Shown piece after piece: positions 20,756 through 31,203 of a stretch of DNA of 64,000 nucleotides; the first letter of the stretch is position 1, and every line of letters begins with the position of its first letter. The stretch is taken from assembly GCF_002266285.1 (NCBI RefSeq), contig NZ_NPMS01000004.1, positions 248,001 through 312,000 of the forward strand, read 5' to 3'. The notes under the pieces were generated by a model that was not told the DNA's origin, searched no databases, and worked only from the letters and a program-made list of their open reading frames with translations. The stretch is from Virgibacillus indicus. Its GTDB lineage: Bacteria; Bacillota; Bacilli; Bacillales; Amphibacillaceae. The position numbers and the translations under genes are program-made.

Positions 20756-23638
20756 CTATTTCGTTCCAGATCCAACCTTTTCCTTTTCAGCAACTGCTTC
20801 TTCTGTTCGTTTTCGGTCACGTTCCAAAACAGGCATTAAATATTTCCCTGTATAAGATGCTTCTTCTTTGACAATTTGCTCAGGTGTTCCTGCTGCAATA
20901 ATTTGTCCACCCCGGTCTCCGCCTTCCGGACCAAGATCAATAATGTGATCAGCTGTTTTTATAACATCTAAATTATGCTCAATGATTAAAACCGTGTCAC
21001 CATTATCCACTAGGCGCTGCAGAACTTTTAGCAGCCGCTTGATGTCATCGGTGTGCAAACCTGTTGTTGGCTCGTCCAGAATATAAAATGATTTTCCATT
21101 GGAGCGGCGGTGCAGCTCACTTGCCAGTTTAACACGCTGGGCTTCTCCGCCAGATAAGGTTGTTGCAGGCTGACCTAGCTTGACATAGCCTAGTCCAACA
21201 TCAAATACTGTTTGCAGCTTCCGGTTAATTTTTGGAATTGGTGCGAAAAACTCCAAAGCTTCTTCAATTCGCATTTCCAGTATATCTGCAATATTCTTGC
21301 CTTTGTATTTCACTTCCAATGTTTCGCGATTATAGCGACTACCATGGCATACTTCACATGGTACGTATACATCCGGCAGAAAATGCATTTCTATTTTTAT
21401 AATTCCATCGCCCCGGCAGGCCTCGCATCGCCCGCCTTTTACGTTAAAACTGAAGCGCCCCTTTTTATAGCCGCGCACTTTTGCTTCATTTGTCTGAGCG
21501 TAAACATCACGTATATCATCAAATACACCAGTGTAAGTTGCTGGATTCGAACGTGGTGTCCGTCCAATTGGTGACTGATCAATATCGATAACTTTATCGA
21601 TATGTTCAATTCCCTTTACTCTTTTATGCTTGCCAGGCTTATATTTTCCACGGTAAAGCTCCTTTGCTAATGATTTATGAAGAATATCATTTACAAGTGT
21701 ACTTTTTCCCGAGCCCGATACACCTGTTACTACATTCAATAATCCAATTGGGAATTTTGCTGTTACATTTTTCAAATTGTTTTCGGCTGCTCCCACTACT
21801 TCTATTTTACGTTTATCTGCTTTTCTGCGTTTTGCCGGCAATGGTATAAATTCTTTCCCGGATAAATATCTGCCTGTTAATGAATTTTTATCCTTCATAA
21901 CTTTTTTCGGTGTATCACTTGCTATTATTTCTCCACCATGTTCCCCAGCTCCAGGCCCAATATCAATCAGCCAGTCCGCAGCGAGCATCGTATCTTCATC
22001 ATGCTCCACAACTATAAGTGTATTATCAAGATCACGCATCCTTTTTAAGGAATCAATCAAACGGTCATTATCCCGCTGGTGCAATCCAATGGAAGGCTCA
22101 TCCAGCACGTAAAGGACACCTGTTAATGCAGAACCAATCTGGGTTGCCAGGCGAATACGCTGTGCCTCACCGCCTGATAAAGTTCCAGCCGTTCTTGATA
22201 ATGTTAAATAATCCAAACCAACATTATTTAAAAACTCGAGACGGTTGCAAATTTCCTTTAGAATCATCTTGGCAATTTGCTGTTCTTTTTCAGACAAATC
22301 AAGATTTTGAAAGAAGTCCATTGATTCAACGATTGAATAGTCTGTTATATTACTAATATGCAGACCATTTACTAAAACAGCCAATGCCTCTTCCTTCAAA
22401 CGGTACCCTTTACAGGTCGGACAATGTTTCATAGCCATATATTTTTCAAGTGTTTCACGAATAAAATCAGAAGAAGTTTCGCGGTACCGTCTTGCAATAT
22501 TATTCAAGACCCCTTCAAAATTAATGTCATTATCCCGTACTTTTCCAAAATCATTCACATAATGAAAATGTATTTTTTCTTTGCCGCTGCCATATAAAAT
22601 TATGTCTAGTTTGTCTTTTGGGATGTCTTTAACTGGAATATCCATATCAATCCCATAATGGTCACAAACACTTTTCAGCAGCTGTGGATAATATTGAGAA
22701 CTTATTGGCTCCCATGCAGCGATTGCGTGCTTCTTCAAGGACCTATCCCAGTCAGGTATAACCAGGTCAATATCAACTTCCAGATTTGTCCCTAATCCAT
22801 CACATGTTGGACAAGCACCAAATGGACTGTTGAAAGAAAATAACCGTGGTTCAAGTTTACCGATGGAAAACCCACATATTGGACATGCGTGATTTTCACT
22901 GAATAAAAGCTCTTCTTCACCAATTACATCGACAATTATATTTCCTTCACCGAGTCCTAGGGCAGTTTCTATTGAATCACTCAAACGGCTGGCAATACCC
23001 TCTTTTACTACAATCCTGTCAACAACCACCTCGATGGAGTGCTTTTTGTTCTTCTCGAGTTTAATATCTTCTGTTACCTCGAGCATTTCTTTATCCACAC
23101 GAATCCGGACATACCCTTCCTGCTTCAGCTTTTCGAAGGTTTTTACATGTTCTCCCTTTCTTCCTGAAACGACAGGGGCCAGTATCTGCATTCTCGTACG
23201 TTCCGGATAATCCAGAATCCTGTCCACCATTTGCTGCACTGTCTGTGAACTGATTTCAATTCCATGCTTTGGACATGTCGGCCGGCCAATCCGTGCATAC
23301 AGTAATCTCAAATAATCATAGATCTCAGTTACTGTACCTACTGTTGACCTTGGATTATTACTTGTTGTCTTCTGGTCGATTGCTATCGCAGGCGACAACC
23401 CATCAATCGCATCAACATCCGGCTTATCCATCTGACCCAAAAATTGCCTTGCATATGCGGAAAGTGATTCAACATAACGGCGCTGTCCTTCTGCATAAAT
23501 GGTATCGAATGCGAGAGATGACTTCCCGGATCCTGATAAACCTGTTAAAACAACCAACTTATTCTTTGGTATCGTTACATCTATATTTTTTAAATTATGT
23601 GCTCTGGCACCCTGAATTTGTATTGATTTACTAGGCAT
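20756..23638 (-). CDS. uvrA: Excinuclease ABC subunit A (UvrA)
   Basis: UvrA finds bulky DNA lesions and loads UvrB. The 960-residue protein has two ABC ATPase modules: Walker [10 protein letters not shown] near 32-40 and GVSGSGKST near 640-648; two LSGGEAQR signatures; and zinc-finger cysteines such as CPTC, CEAC and CEVC. The ATG at 23638 starts [19 protein letters not shown] after AAAGGTGAG; the upstream frame overlaps uvrB and is rejected. It lies 7 bases after the uvrB stop and ends at a terminator. Confidence 0.98.
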   Translation of the reverse strand: MPSKSIQIQGARAHNLKNIDVTIPKNKLVVLTGLSGSGKSSLAFDTIYAEGQRRYVESLSAYARQFLGQMDKPDVDAIDGLSPAIAIDQKTTSNNPRSTVGTVTEIYDYLRLLYARIGRPTCPKHGIEISSQTVQQMVDRILDYPERTRMQILAPVVSGRKGEHVKTFEKLKQEGYVRIRVDKEMLEVTEDIKLEKNKKHSIEVVVDRIVVKEGIASRLSDSIETALGLGEGNIIVDVIGEEELLFSENHACPICGFSIGKLEPRLFSFNSPFGACPTCDGLGTNLEVDIDLVIPDWDRSLKKHAIAAWEPISSQYYPQLLKSVCDHYGIDMDIPVKDIPKDKLDIILYGSGKEKIHFHYVNDFGKVRDNDINFEGVLNNIARRYRETSSDFIRETLEKYMAMKHCPTCKGYRLKEEALAVLVNGLHISNITDYSIVESMDFFQNLDLSEKEQQIAKMILKEICNRLEFLNNVGLDYLTLSRTAGTLSGGEAQRIRLATQIGSALTGVLYVLDEPSIGLHQRDNDRLIDSLKRMRDLDNTLIVVEHDEDTMLAADWLIDIGPGAGEHGGEIIASDTPKKVMKDKNSLTGRYLSGKEFIPLPAKRRKADKRKIEVVGAAENNLKNVTAKFPIGLLNVVTGVSGSGKSTLVNDILHKSLAKELYRGKYKPGKHKRVKGIEHIDKVIDIDQSPIGRTPRSNPATYTGVFDDIRDVYAQTNEAKVRGYKKGRFSFNVKGGRCEACRGDGIIKIEMHFLPDVYVPCEVCHGSRYNRETLEVKYKGKNIADILEMRIEEALEFFAPIPKINRKLQTVFDVGLGYVKLGQPATTLSGGEAQRVKLASELHRRSNGKSFYILDEPTTGLHTDDIKRLLKVLQRLVDNGDTVLIIEHNLDVIKTADHIIDLGPEGGDRGGQIIAAGTPEQIVKEEASYTGKYLMPVLERDRKRTEEAVAEKEKVGSGTK

Positions 23639-23645
23639 GACTGAC

Positions 23646-25628
23646 TCACCTTTCCGCTTTAAGTTCGTGAATAATATCACGAAGCTCTGCTGCTTTTTCA
23701 AAGTCAAGCGCTTTGGCAGCATCCTTCATTTCTTTTTCCATTTGTTCGATTACCTTCTCCTTCTCTTTTCCCTTTAATTTGGTAATCTTCGTTGATTTAC
23801 TTTCATACTCTTCCTGTTCCTCTGCTGCTACTGTTGCACGAATGACATCACGAACCTCTTTCTTGATTGTTACTGGTGTGATATTGTGCTTTTTATTATA
23901 TTCCGTTTGAATTTCACGTCTTCTAGTTGTTTCATCGATCGCTTTTTGCATCGAATCGGTAACGCGGTCTGCATACATAATTACTTGCCCATTCTCATTA
24001 CGCGCCGCTCGTCCCATCGTTTGAATTAATGAGCGTTCTGAACGCAGAAATCCTTCTTTATCTGCATCAAGAATTGCAACAAGTGAAACCTCAGGTATAT
24101 CAAGACCTTCCCTTAAAAGGTTAATTCCAATAAGCACATCAAACTTTCCTACTCGCAAATCACGAATAACTTCGATTCGCTCCAATGTTTTAATTTCCGA
24201 ATGCAGGTAGGCCACTTTCATTCCCAGTTCTTTTAAATAATCGGTCAAGTCCTCCGACATTTTTTTGGTCAGTGTAGTAACAAGCACTCGTTCATTTCTT
24301 TCAGTTCGCTTATTTATCTCCCCGATTAAATCATCAATCTGTCCGTCAATCGGACGAACGTCAATTGCAGGGTCAAGTAATCCTGTAGGTCTGATAATCT
24401 GCTCGGTCATTTCTGGGGAATGCTCCATTTCATATGGTCCTGGTGTTGCTGAAACATATAAAAGCTGATTTGCCTTATCCTCAAATTCGCCAAAACGCAA
24501 TGGACGGTTGTCTAATGCGGATGGCAGCCGAAAACCGTGATCCACCAAAACCTGCTTTCTTGCCTGGTCCCCATTAAACATACCTCTGATCTGTGGAAGC
24601 GTAACATGTGATTCGTCGATAACTATGAAATGATCATCCGGCAGATAATCGAATAATGTATATGGCGTTACACCCGCTTCCCTTAATGTTAAATGTCTGG
24701 AATAGTTTTCAATTCCGGAACAAAAGCCCATTTCCTGCATCATTTCTATATCATAATTCGTTCGCTGTTCCAGGCGCTGTGCCTCAAGTAATTTATTTTC
24801 AGAGCGAAGCACATTTAATCGCTCTTCCAGCTCTTTTTCAATATTTACAATTGCTTTTTTCAGTTTTTCTTCCCGTGTTACATAGTGAGATGCTGGAAAA
24901 ATAGTTACGTGCTCACGGTCTCCTATTATTTCTCCGGTTAAAGCATCTACTTCACGAATCCGGTCAATTTCATCACCAAAAAATTCAAAGCGGATACAAC
25001 GCTCTTCCCTTGATGCAGGAATTACCTCAACTGAATCCCCTCTGACACGAAAGGTCCCGCGCTGAAAATTAATATCATTTCTCGCATATTGTATGTCCAC
25101 GAGATCACGCAATAATTGATCGCGATCTTTTTCCATTCCCATTCGTATTGAAAGCATTTGGCTTCCATATTCCTCTGGGGAACCAAGTCCATATATACAG
25201 GAAACACTTGCAACAATTAATACATCTTTTCGTTCAAATAATGAGGATGTTGCAGAGTGACGCAGTTTGTCAATTTCATCATTTATGCTGGCATCTTTTT
25301 CAATAAATGTATCTGAAGACGGGACATATGCCTCTGGCTGATAATAGTCATAAAAGCTTACAAAATACTCCACTGCGTTGTTTGGAAAATACTCCTTAAA
25401 CTCACTGTACAGCTGTCCGGCCAACGTCTTGTTATGAGCAATGACTAATGTTGGACGATTAATTTCCTGCACAACATTGGAGACGGTAAATGTCTTACCC
25501 GTCCCTGTTGCACCAAGCAGTGTCTGATGATGCTGTCCTGCCAGCACTTTATCTATAATTTCTTGTATAGCTTTCGGCTGGTCACCAGCAGGCTCGTAAC
25601 GTGATACCAGTTCAAATTTATTATCCAA
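23646..25628 (-). CDS. uvrB: Excinuclease ABC subunit B (UvrB)
   Basis: UvrB is the damage-verifying helicase-like subunit that recruits UvrC. The 660-residue protein has Walker A GATGTGKT at about 39-46, the beta-hairpin region [12 protein letters not shown] near 90-101, DESH motif VIDESHVT, helicase motif [11 protein letters not shown], and a C-terminal UVR domain (about 620-655) for UvrC binding. The promoter carries a LexA box (25702-25715), so SOS induction is expected. Confidence 0.98.
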   Translation of the reverse strand: MDNKFELVSRYEPAGDQPKAIQEIIDKVLAGQHHQTLLGATGTGKTFTVSNVVQEINRPTLVIAHNKTLAGQLYSEFKEYFPNNAVEYFVSFYDYYQPEAYVPSSDTFIEKDASINDEIDKLRHSATSSLFERKDVLIVASVSCIYGLGSPEEYGSQMLSIRMGMEKDRDQLLRDLVDIQYARNDINFQRGTFRVRGDSVEVIPASREERCIRFEFFGDEIDRIREVDALTGEIIGDREHVTIFPASHYVTREEKLKKAIVNIEKELEERLNVLRSENKLLEAQRLEQRTNYDIEMMQEMGFCSGIENYSRHLTLREAGVTPYTLFDYLPDDHFIVIDESHVTLPQIRGMFNGDQARKQVLVDHGFRLPSALDNRPLRFGEFEDKANQLLYVSATPGPYEMEHSPEMTEQIIRPTGLLDPAIDVRPIDGQIDDLIGEINKRTERNERVLVTTLTKKMSEDLTDYLKELGMKVAYLHSEIKTLERIEVIRDLRVGKFDVLIGINLLREGLDIPEVSLVAILDADKEGFLRSERSLIQTMGRAARNENGQVIMYADRVTDSMQKAIDETTRRREIQTEYNKKHNITPVTIKKEVRDVIRATVAAEEQEEYESKSTKITKLKGKEKEKVIEQMEKEMKDAAKALDFEKAAELRDIIHELKAER

Positions 25629-25679
25629 ATTGAAGGCCTCCGTTCCTATCTTAACTCTAATCTTATTTTATCATATATA

Positions 25680-25715
25680 ATAATATATTTTAACATATCC
25701 ACGAACAAATATTCG
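25680..25715 (-). promoter_or_regulatory. uvrBA promoter with LexA (DinR) box
   Basis: On the minus strand TTGTTC (25708-25703), 17 bases, TATTAT (25685-25680). The -35 element lies within CGAATATTTGTTCG (25715-25702), which matches the Bacillus LexA box CGAAC-N4-GTTCG with one change. This predicts SOS control. Confidence 0.82.
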
Positions 25716-25849
25716 ATTATTTTGTTTCATTGATCTATGCAGTTCAATACCCTAATTTGTCAGGCAAAAATCATTCACAAGGGTTTCACATCCTATTCAT
25801 TGTTTCTCAATGTTATCTAACTTATAAGCAAAGAATAATAAGTAATTAA

Positions 25850-25896
25850 AAAATAGCAAGAGCAATTCACATTTGAATTTGCTCTTGCTATTTTTG
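25850..25896. terminator. Terminator after the ykoN-like gene
   Basis: A 16-bp stem AAATAGCAAGAGCAA / TTGCTCTTGCTATTT is flanked by A and T runs on both sides. It lies about 70 bases past the stop of the minus-strand glycosyltransferase gene and could act in both directions. Confidence 0.8.
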
Positions 25897-25963
25897 CTGC
25901 TGATCTTTGTTTGATTCGCATTACTATTTTTGCACCCTCAAAAGGGAACCCGTTACCAATATC

Positions 25964-27082
25964 CTAATGTTGCTTTATATTCATTATCTTGCCCATTATT
26001 TCCTGTATCGGCCTCTTGTCCAAATTACAATGATATTCATGCAGCCTCTCATCATATCTTTTTCGCATAGCCTCATCTGCAAAGAAATTGATAATTTGCT
26101 CCTCCACTGAATCAGCCTGCAGATCGATTGGTATAATTAAACCCATCTGCATCAACCGATCTAAATTAATTTTCTCCTGCCCAGGCAGCGCATCACTAAC
26201 GAAAATTGGTTTCTGCTTTATCAGACATTCACTCACTGTTACCCCTCCAGGCTTAGTTATTACTGCATCAGCTTGGTCATATAGTATGTTCATTTTTTCT
26301 TTGCTTTTTACATATGGAATTGGTGTTATATTAGCACTGTTTTTTGATCGCAACTGACGGTATAAAGCCTGATTCTTTCCACATAGCACATAATAATTTA
26401 TAGCACTATTGTCCGTTTTATCCGGCAGGAGCTTATCGATTGCACCGACCCCGAGACTTCCCCCAGTCACTAAAACATTCAGCTGATTTTTCACTTCGCT
26501 CTGGACAGGTCCTGAACGAAATGCAGGGTGTACGGGAATCCCTGTTAAAAATATCCGATCTTCCTTTACACCTGACTGCAACAAGAATTTTTTTACATCT
26601 AATGATGGAACAAGATGATAATCAATTCCCTCTACACCCCAGACGCGATTCACAAAATAATCCGTATAAACATTTACTGTTACAGCATTCAGTTTTCTTT
26701 TCTGCTTCAAAATACTGGCAATATTCGAGGGCAGACAATGTGTGAAAAACATAATAGTTGGATCATATTCCTTCACAAGTTTTTTAAAAAAGTAATTAAA
26801 TAATGCTTCATAAATAAATTGTCGATTTCTTTTAGGAAGCTGTTTACTTGCCAGAAAACAATAAAGCCAATCATATGCTCCCGGGAGAACTTCAATCCAC
26901 TTCAAATAAGCAGAGGAAACAAGTCCTTCTGCCTTTCCATAGCTGTACGAAAGAATATCAACTTTATCACAGGTTATATTCTTTTCCAGATCGTACATTA
27001 AGGCATCTGCAACATGGTGGTGCCCTGTAGGTATTTGCATAAAAGGCAAAAACAGGGCTTCGTTTTTCGCAATCTCGTTCAT
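25964..27082 (-). CDS. GT28/MGDG-synthase-like glycosyltransferase (YkoN-like)
   Basis: The 372-residue protein has an N-terminal monogalactosyldiacylglycerol-synthase-type domain (about 8-175, with PTGHHHVADAL replacing the usual GxGH acceptor motif) and a C-terminal glycosyltransferase-28 domain with VTGGSLGVG and the donor motif TKPGGVTVSE. The family moves sugars from UDP-sugars to lipids. The gene neighbours, a YkoQ-like metallophosphoesterase and a YkoP-like protein, recall the B. subtilis ykoN-ykoP-ykoQ region, so I favour YkoN. Substrate unknown. It may be peripheral to the membrane. Confidence 0.8.
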   Translation of the reverse strand: MNEIAKNEALFLPFMQIPTGHHHVADALMYDLEKNITCDKVDILSYSYGKAEGLVSSAYLKWIEVLPGAYDWLYCFLASKQLPKRNRQFIYEALFNYFFKKLVKEYDPTIMFFTHCLPSNIASILKQKRKLNAVTVNVYTDYFVNRVWGVEGIDYHLVPSLDVKKFLLQSGVKEDRIFLTGIPVHPAFRSGPVQSEVKNQLNVLVTGGSLGVGAIDKLLPDKTDNSAINYYVLCGKNQALYRQLRSKNSANITPIPYVKSKEKMNILYDQADAVITKPGGVTVSECLIKQKPIFVSDALPGQEKINLDRLMQMGLIIPIDLQADSVEEQIINFFADEAMRKRYDERLHEYHCNLDKRPIQEIMGKIMNIKQH

Positions 27083-27173
27083 ATCCCGGTTCCCCTTTCA
27101 ATCCCTTCAATTACCAATGAAAAAGGTTGTTTGAGCATGATATAATTTTAAAGCAGAGAGGAGTTAAAAAATA

Positions 27174-28004
27174 ATGACATATATCCTTATTATTTTATTC
27201 TTAGCAGCATTCAGTTTTCTTGTTTACAAGGCTTATACCAATACAAAAGATATACAGATTAATAAAATTAAAATAAATTCAAAACAAGCGTTAAGCAATC
27301 AATCTTTATCCATACTTCATCTTTCAGATATGCATTTGGAAAATATATCAATAACACCAGAAGAATTAGCTCAAAAAATTAAACATGAAACACCTGATAT
27401 CATTGCCCTGACCGGAGACTTTCTGGATCGCAGGCGGACAATTCCTAAGCTTGTGCCCTATTTACAGGTAATTCAGGAACTAAAGCCGAAGTTCGGAACT
27501 TACGCAGTATTTGGCAATCATGATTATGTTTTAAAAGAGAAGGATTTTACTAAATTGAAAGACCTGCTGGTTCAATATGATTGTCATGTTCTGCAGAATT
27601 CCAGTGAGACAATTAAGATAAACAATCAGGTGATCAATATTATTGGCATTGATGATTACAGTACGAAACGAAGTGATCTGAAGCTTGCTTACAAAAACGT
27701 TTCAGCAGGAAGTAACATTATTCTTACACATGATCCAACTGTAGTGCTTGAAATGGAAGGTTATACGTTCGATTATTTGCTTGCTGGTCATTTTCATGGT
27801 GGTCAAATTTGCTATCCTAAGGCCTATCATCTCGCTAAAATGGGAAAACTTGCACGGAAAAATATTATAAAAGGTTTGCATATGCACAATAACTCACCAT
27901 TCTATATAAGTGAAGGCTTAGGCCAAACCGGCTTTAATATTCGAATTGGAAGCCGTCCGGAAATCACGCTTCATAATGTTGCGATTTCTGAGGAAAGTGC
28001 CTAA
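27174..28004 (+). CDS. Membrane-anchored metallophosphoesterase (YkoQ-like)
   Basis: The 276-residue protein has one N-terminal transmembrane helix (1-20) and then a calcineurin-like phosphoesterase domain. Metal motifs in order: DMHLENIS (D-x-H), GDFLDRR (GDxxD), GNHD, a conserved His in LTHDPT, and GHFHGGQ (GHxH). Such enzymes cleave phosphoester or pyrophosphate bonds, often in envelope lipids. The ATG follows AGAGAGGAG. Divergent from the glycosyltransferase gene (91 bp apart), and its TAA overlaps the convergent ykoP-like stop by 4 bases. Confidence 0.88.
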   Translation: MTYILIILFLAAFSFLVYKAYTNTKDIQINKIKINSKQALSNQSLSILHLSDMHLENISITPEELAQKIKHETPDIIALTGDFLDRRRTIPKLVPYLQVIQELKPKFGTYAVFGNHDYVLKEKDFTKLKDLLVQYDCHVLQNSSETIKINNQVINIIGIDDYSTKRSDLKLAYKNVSAGSNIILTHDPTVVLEMEGYTFDYLLAGHFHGGQICYPKAYHLAKMGKLARKNIIKGLHMHNNSPFYISEGLGQTGFNIRIGSRPEITLHNVAISEESA

Positions 28005-28546
28005 CTGTTTTTACTGTGTTTAGTTAAGAGTCCATCTTTAGACATAAATAAATAAACAGGATCTTCTTTACTTTTCTTGCCTGAGAATAAATTAATCGGC
28101 AAAAACGTAATTTTTTTATAGGCACAGTAATAGTCATTTTTTATTGGTACAACGTCAAAGCCTAATCGGGTTGCTCCATTATACAATGTGGTAATCCCAA
28201 TAATCCCCTTAATCTCATTGCTTTTGTGATGGTGTCTAATATAATATGAGAGCCTTGGAAGCGCACCTTTAACCATATGATAAATAAAAACTGCCCGTTT
28301 TATGTCACTTTTTACAGTAGACAACTCTTTTATCATTCTTACATTATGCAAATGAATTTTTATCAGTAAATCGTTTTTATGAATGACCGTACCATCATTC
28401 AATACCACTTCACTTCCCTTATATCTGGTAAGTCTGACGCGTAATAATGTTTTACGGTTATTATTATCGAGTACGTATTGTAATCGTGTAAATGTATAAT
28501 ATAATGGATCAATCAAGTTCCATGCACTTAATAGATAGCTTCTCAT
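28001..28546 (-). CDS. YkoP-like protein of unknown function
   Basis: A 181-residue basic protein. It begins MRSYLLSAWNLIDPLYYTFTRLQYV and contains DGTVIHKNDLLIKIHLHN, a phrase typical of the YkoP family, and ends with a Lys/Ser-rich tail. No catalytic motif is evident. ATG 28546 follows AAAGGGAAA. It ends tail-to-tail with the phosphoesterase gene, sharing 4 bases. Family assignment is by resemblance and by neighbours; function unknown. Confidence 0.75.
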   Translation of the reverse strand: MRSYLLSAWNLIDPLYYTFTRLQYVLDNNNRKTLLRVRLTRYKGSEVVLNDGTVIHKNDLLIKIHLHNVRMIKELSTVKSDIKRAVFIYHMVKGALPRLSYYIRHHHKSNEIKGIIGITTLYNGATRLGFDVVPIKNDYYCAYKKITFLPINLFSGKKSKEDPVYLFMSKDGLLTKHSKNS

Positions 28547-28626
28547 CACTATTTCCCTTTCCCGTTTTATTCACATCCTTAGTTTGCTTATTTTTGATTA
28601 CTTTATTGGAGGAATTTTTTGGACAA

Positions 28627-28661
28627 TAAGAAACCGGTCAGTTTGCAGCTGACCGGTTTCT
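28627..28661 (-). terminator. nirK terminator
   Basis: AAGAAACCGGTCAG...CTGACCGGTTTCTT, a 14-bp stem, lies 16 bases past the nirK stop. The T run is interrupted (TTCTTATT). Confidence 0.75.
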
Positions 28662-28676
28662 TATTAGCATTTCATA

Positions 28677-29720
28677 TTATTCAGTTACAACGATTAGGCC
28701 AACTGCACCTTTGGTAGCATGGTTAAATTGGTGTGTTACGAAAGGATATTCGCCTGCTTCCTTAACCGTGAATTCTACTACTGCACCACCACTGGCTGGA
28801 AGCATAACTGTTTGCATTCCTTCAAAATGGTTTGCAGGGTTTCCATCCATATATACATCATCAAAGATTGTTCCGATTACGTGGAAAGAGCTGACTTCAT
28901 TAGGTCCGACATTATTAACATATATTCTTACTTTGTCTCCTACTTTTGCTTCCAGTGGAGCATTTTGAATTGCCCCAACTGTACCATTTGTATTTGGCTG
29001 GCCTTCATGAAGTGCTTTTGTAGAAAATACTACCTGAGATGGTACGTTATTTGTCATATCTTCTAAATCATTATATTTGTACCATTCGTTTTGAATTACT
29101 ACATATTCCTTATCAACCTCATCATCTGTAGGATAGCCGTCATTTGGCTGTACAATGATTACACCATGCATCCCGTTAGCTATATGGGAAAGTACCGGAT
29201 CAGTTCCACAGTGGTACATGAAAACACCTGGTTTCGAAGCCTGATAAGAAAATGTTCCTTTCTCATTAGGAGCTACATCGATAAAGCCTTTATCTGGTGC
29301 GGTGTGAACAGCATGGAAATCCATACTGTGAGGTATTGCCGGGTCTTGGTTATCCAGTGTAAAGTGAAGGGTATCTCCTTCATTTACAACAACCAATGGT
29401 CCTGGTGCTTCCCCATTAAATGTCCATGCTTTATATTCATATCCTTCCTCAATTTCAATATCTGTTATCTGTGCTGTCATTTCAATGTAGACATCTGTTC
29501 CGTCCCTTTCCATTTTCAATGGAACTGGTTCCTGATTCAGATCCTTGTGTGGTGTAATCACATCATTTGCCTTTTCCTCAGCACTTACTGTTTCAATAGT
29601 CTTTTCGAGTTCCGGGGATACTTCATGCTCTGCATTATTTGATACATCGCCACATGCAGATAACAATAGAGCACTTGCGCTTAGACCAACAACTAAACTG
29701 TAACCAAACTTTTTAAACAT
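28677..29720 (-). CDS. nirK: Copper-containing nitrite reductase NirK (lipoprotein)
   Basis: NirK reduces nitrite to nitric oxide outside the cytoplasmic membrane. The 347-residue protein has a lipoprotein signal ending LLLSAC (Cys23) and two cupredoxin domains. Visible ligands: type 1 copper His131, His170, Cys171, His179 and Met184 region (MYHCGTDPVLSHIANGM); type 2 copper His136, His170 and a C-terminal His (THQFNH, 330/334). Catalytic Asp134 (HSMDFH) and His280 (SFHVIG) are present. The shape resembles the Geobacillus-type NIR. It has an FNR-type site at -41 (29868-29883) and sits next to the NOR operon. Electron donor is probably CccB. Confidence 0.92.
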   Translation of the reverse strand: MFKKFGYSLVVGLSASALLLSACGDVSNNAEHEVSPELEKTIETVSAEEKANDVITPHKDLNQEPVPLKMERDGTDVYIEMTAQITDIEIEEGYEYKAWTFNGEAPGPLVVVNEGDTLHFTLDNQDPAIPHSMDFHAVHTAPDKGFIDVAPNEKGTFSYQASKPGVFMYHCGTDPVLSHIANGMHGVIIVQPNDGYPTDDEVDKEYVVIQNEWYKYNDLEDMTNNVPSQVVFSTKALHEGQPNTNGTVGAIQNAPLEAKVGDKVRIYVNNVGPNEVSSFHVIGTIFDDVYMDGNPANHFEGMQTVMLPASGGAVVEFTVKEAGEYPFVTHQFNHATKGAVGLIVVTE

Positions 29721-29840
29721 TCAAATCACCCCATAAGTTTTTTGTGATAGATAAGTTTTTAAAGCTTCATCCATCCAATCAATTAGTGGTCTTTCTATGT
29801 TATCTGCGTGACTGAATGGTTTATCTTATCTCTTAGTTTA

Positions 29841-29883
29841 AGTATAATTTTTATTGACCAAGGCACCTGTGATTTAGATCACT
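29841..29883 (-). promoter_or_regulatory. nirK promoter with FNR-type site
   Basis: TGTGATTTAGATCACT (29868-29883) fits the B. subtilis Fnr consensus TGTGA-N6-TCACA with one change. On the minus strand the -10 TATACT occupies 29846-29841, giving a start near 29834. The site's centre (29875.5) is then about 41 bases upstream, the class II activator position. Confidence 0.85.
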
Positions 29884-30139
29884 AAAACAATGTTCAATTA
29901 TGAACAATCTATGTCTGATGTAAATATAGTAAAAACTATTGTAATAGTGGTAATACAGGTAAGATACGATTAACATAATTGTGATTTTTTCACAAAAATA
30001 TATTACATTAATTGTAAATTTAATATTGTTATTCGAATGGCACTTTTCGTATAAATTACTGTTATCTGGCCCACATTTGATGTAAATTGCGAAGTAAAAC
30101 TGTATTGAAAGCACATTAGAAGTGTTTTACAGGAAAAAC

Positions 30140-30420
30140 TAAGATGAAAAGCGTTAAAAAAGGTCACATAGAAGCGTTATACAGTAATACATTTCATTCG
30201 CACACTCATCAAGGTTATGAGTTTACGAATGCAGGAGAAAACTATTCATTCGTTAACTTATCAAGGTTATGAGTGCTCGAATGCAGGAAAAAGCTATTCA
30301 TTCGTACACTCATCAAGGGTATGAGTGCACGAATGCAGGAAAAAACTATTCATTCGTAAAGTCATTGAAGTTATGAGGGACAAATCAAGATGATATGCGT
30401 AGAGAAGGTCACAAAGACGC
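30140..30420. repeat. Tandem hairpin repeats, period 52, upstream of nirK
   Basis: Three and a fraction units start with CATTCG at 30195, 30247, 30299 and 30351, exactly 52 bases apart. Each unit contains an inverted repeat such as TTCGTACACTCAT...ATGAGTGCACGAA around CAAGG. The array is flanked on both sides by AAGATGA..GCGT...AAGGTCACA(T/A)AGA-like sequence (30141-30175 and 30389-30420). The phrase GGTCACATAGA is shared with the E1-E3 units, but the unit sequence otherwise differs. Confidence 0.8.
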
Positions 30421-30477
30421 TGGGATTTCAGCAGATGCTTTTCCTGCATCGGTAGTTCCATTACTATTTAAAGTTAG

Positions 30478-30501
30478 TTCGCAGTCTATAGAAACTGCGA
30501 A
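30478..30501. repeat. Hairpin resembling the right end of E elements
   Basis: TTCGCAGT-CTATAGAA-ACTGCGAA is a perfect 8-bp inverted repeat preceded by TTAG. TTAGTTCGCAGT is identical to the right end of E1 (897-908 region). The 29721-30610 gap thus holds, in order, the nirK promoter, the 52-bp hairpin array and this end. Confidence 0.65.
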
Positions 30502-30583
30502 CCTCATTCAACAGATCTTATTCATATTCAAAAGCAGCAAATTTTTTCGATGGAACGCCCCCCTAGTTCGCCCCATTCGAATT

Positions 30584-30606
30584 AAAAACCACCCATTGTG
30601 GGTGGC
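30584..30606 (-). terminator. Terminator of the NOR operon
   Basis: On the minus strand CCACCCA-CAA-TGGGTGG is followed by TTTTTAATT, 5 bases after the stop of the 30611 gene. Confidence 0.85.
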
Positions 30607-30610
30607 ATTG

Positions 30611-31171
30611 TTAAGATTCCTGTTCTGAGTGATCGGTAAAAACAAATTGGATAATATAAAGCACCATGAATGCTGTAATGATTAAAAATCCCCAGCCAAG
30701 CACTTTCTGTTGAACTTCCAAATAATTATTGCAAATCTGAATTGGTGTATCAATATAAAGCCATGCCATTAAGCCAAACATAGGGAGATAATTTAAATAG
30801 ACAAAGCTTTTGCCAACAGCCTTTAATTTATGCCAGCTGTCCCTTAGTGGGATTCCAACAAGAAAAGGCAGTCCTAAAAATTTAAACAGCTCAACATGGT
30901 AAAATGTCAAAGCCTCATCCATCGCCCTCGGAAGCATCCAATACATCGTTATTATAATAACCAGTGTAATGCCTGGGACACCATTTTCGTTGTACTTGGC
31001 GAAAAAACGGCTAAATTTCTGAATGACCACTTTACCTGCCAGCCATCCAGCAAGAATCAAAAGTGGCAGCTGCACTAGCATATGAAGAATCATAATAGAC
31101 TCCATATACGTTCTTACTGGGGGAATAAGCAGAATACAGAATAAAACAACTCCTGATATTGTCTGTTTCAT
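30611..31171 (-). CDS. Membrane protein of unknown function in the NOR operon
   Basis: A 186-residue protein with about five transmembrane segments. Notable phrases: ILHMLVQLPLLILAGW (His and Gln in a helix), PRAMDEALTFYHVELFKFLGLPFLVG and a final helix before a charged tail. The pattern is loosely like DUF1404/CtaG-type membrane proteins that accompany heme-copper enzymes, but I cannot make a firm match. It starts 32 bases after the NOR catalytic subunit and ends at the operon terminator, so a role in assembly of the reductase is a reasonable inference. Confidence 0.75.
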   Translation of the reverse strand: MKQTISGVVLFCILLIPPVRTYMESIMILHMLVQLPLLILAGWLAGKVVIQKFSRFFAKYNENGVPGITLVIIITMYWMLPRAMDEALTFYHVELFKFLGLPFLVGIPLRDSWHKLKAVGKSFVYLNYLPMFGLMAWLYIDTPIQICNNYLEVQQKVLGWGFLIITAFMVLYIIQFVFTDHSEQES

Positions 31172-31203
31172 AACTTATTTCCCCCTTTACTGGCTTAAAG
31201 ATA

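Larger units (their letters stand above)
25629..25963. other. Gap between uvrB and the ykoN-like gene
   Basis: The gap contains the LexA-controlled uvrB promoter (25680-25715) and a terminator (25850-25896). The rest is AT-rich with no ORF. Confidence 0.6.

Noticed and set aside
29979..29995. Second FNR site (TTGTGATTTTTTCACAA) upstream of nirK
   Set aside because: The half-sites are one base too close (N5), and it has no matching promoter. Left as a weak palindrome.
29851..30114. 87-codon frame upstream of nirK
   Set aside because: Composition is that of AT-rich DNA, it covers the FNR site, and it lacks a binding site.
30395..30628. 77-codon frame near the NOR operon end
   Set aside because: It spans repeat flank, an end-like hairpin and a terminator; no binding site.
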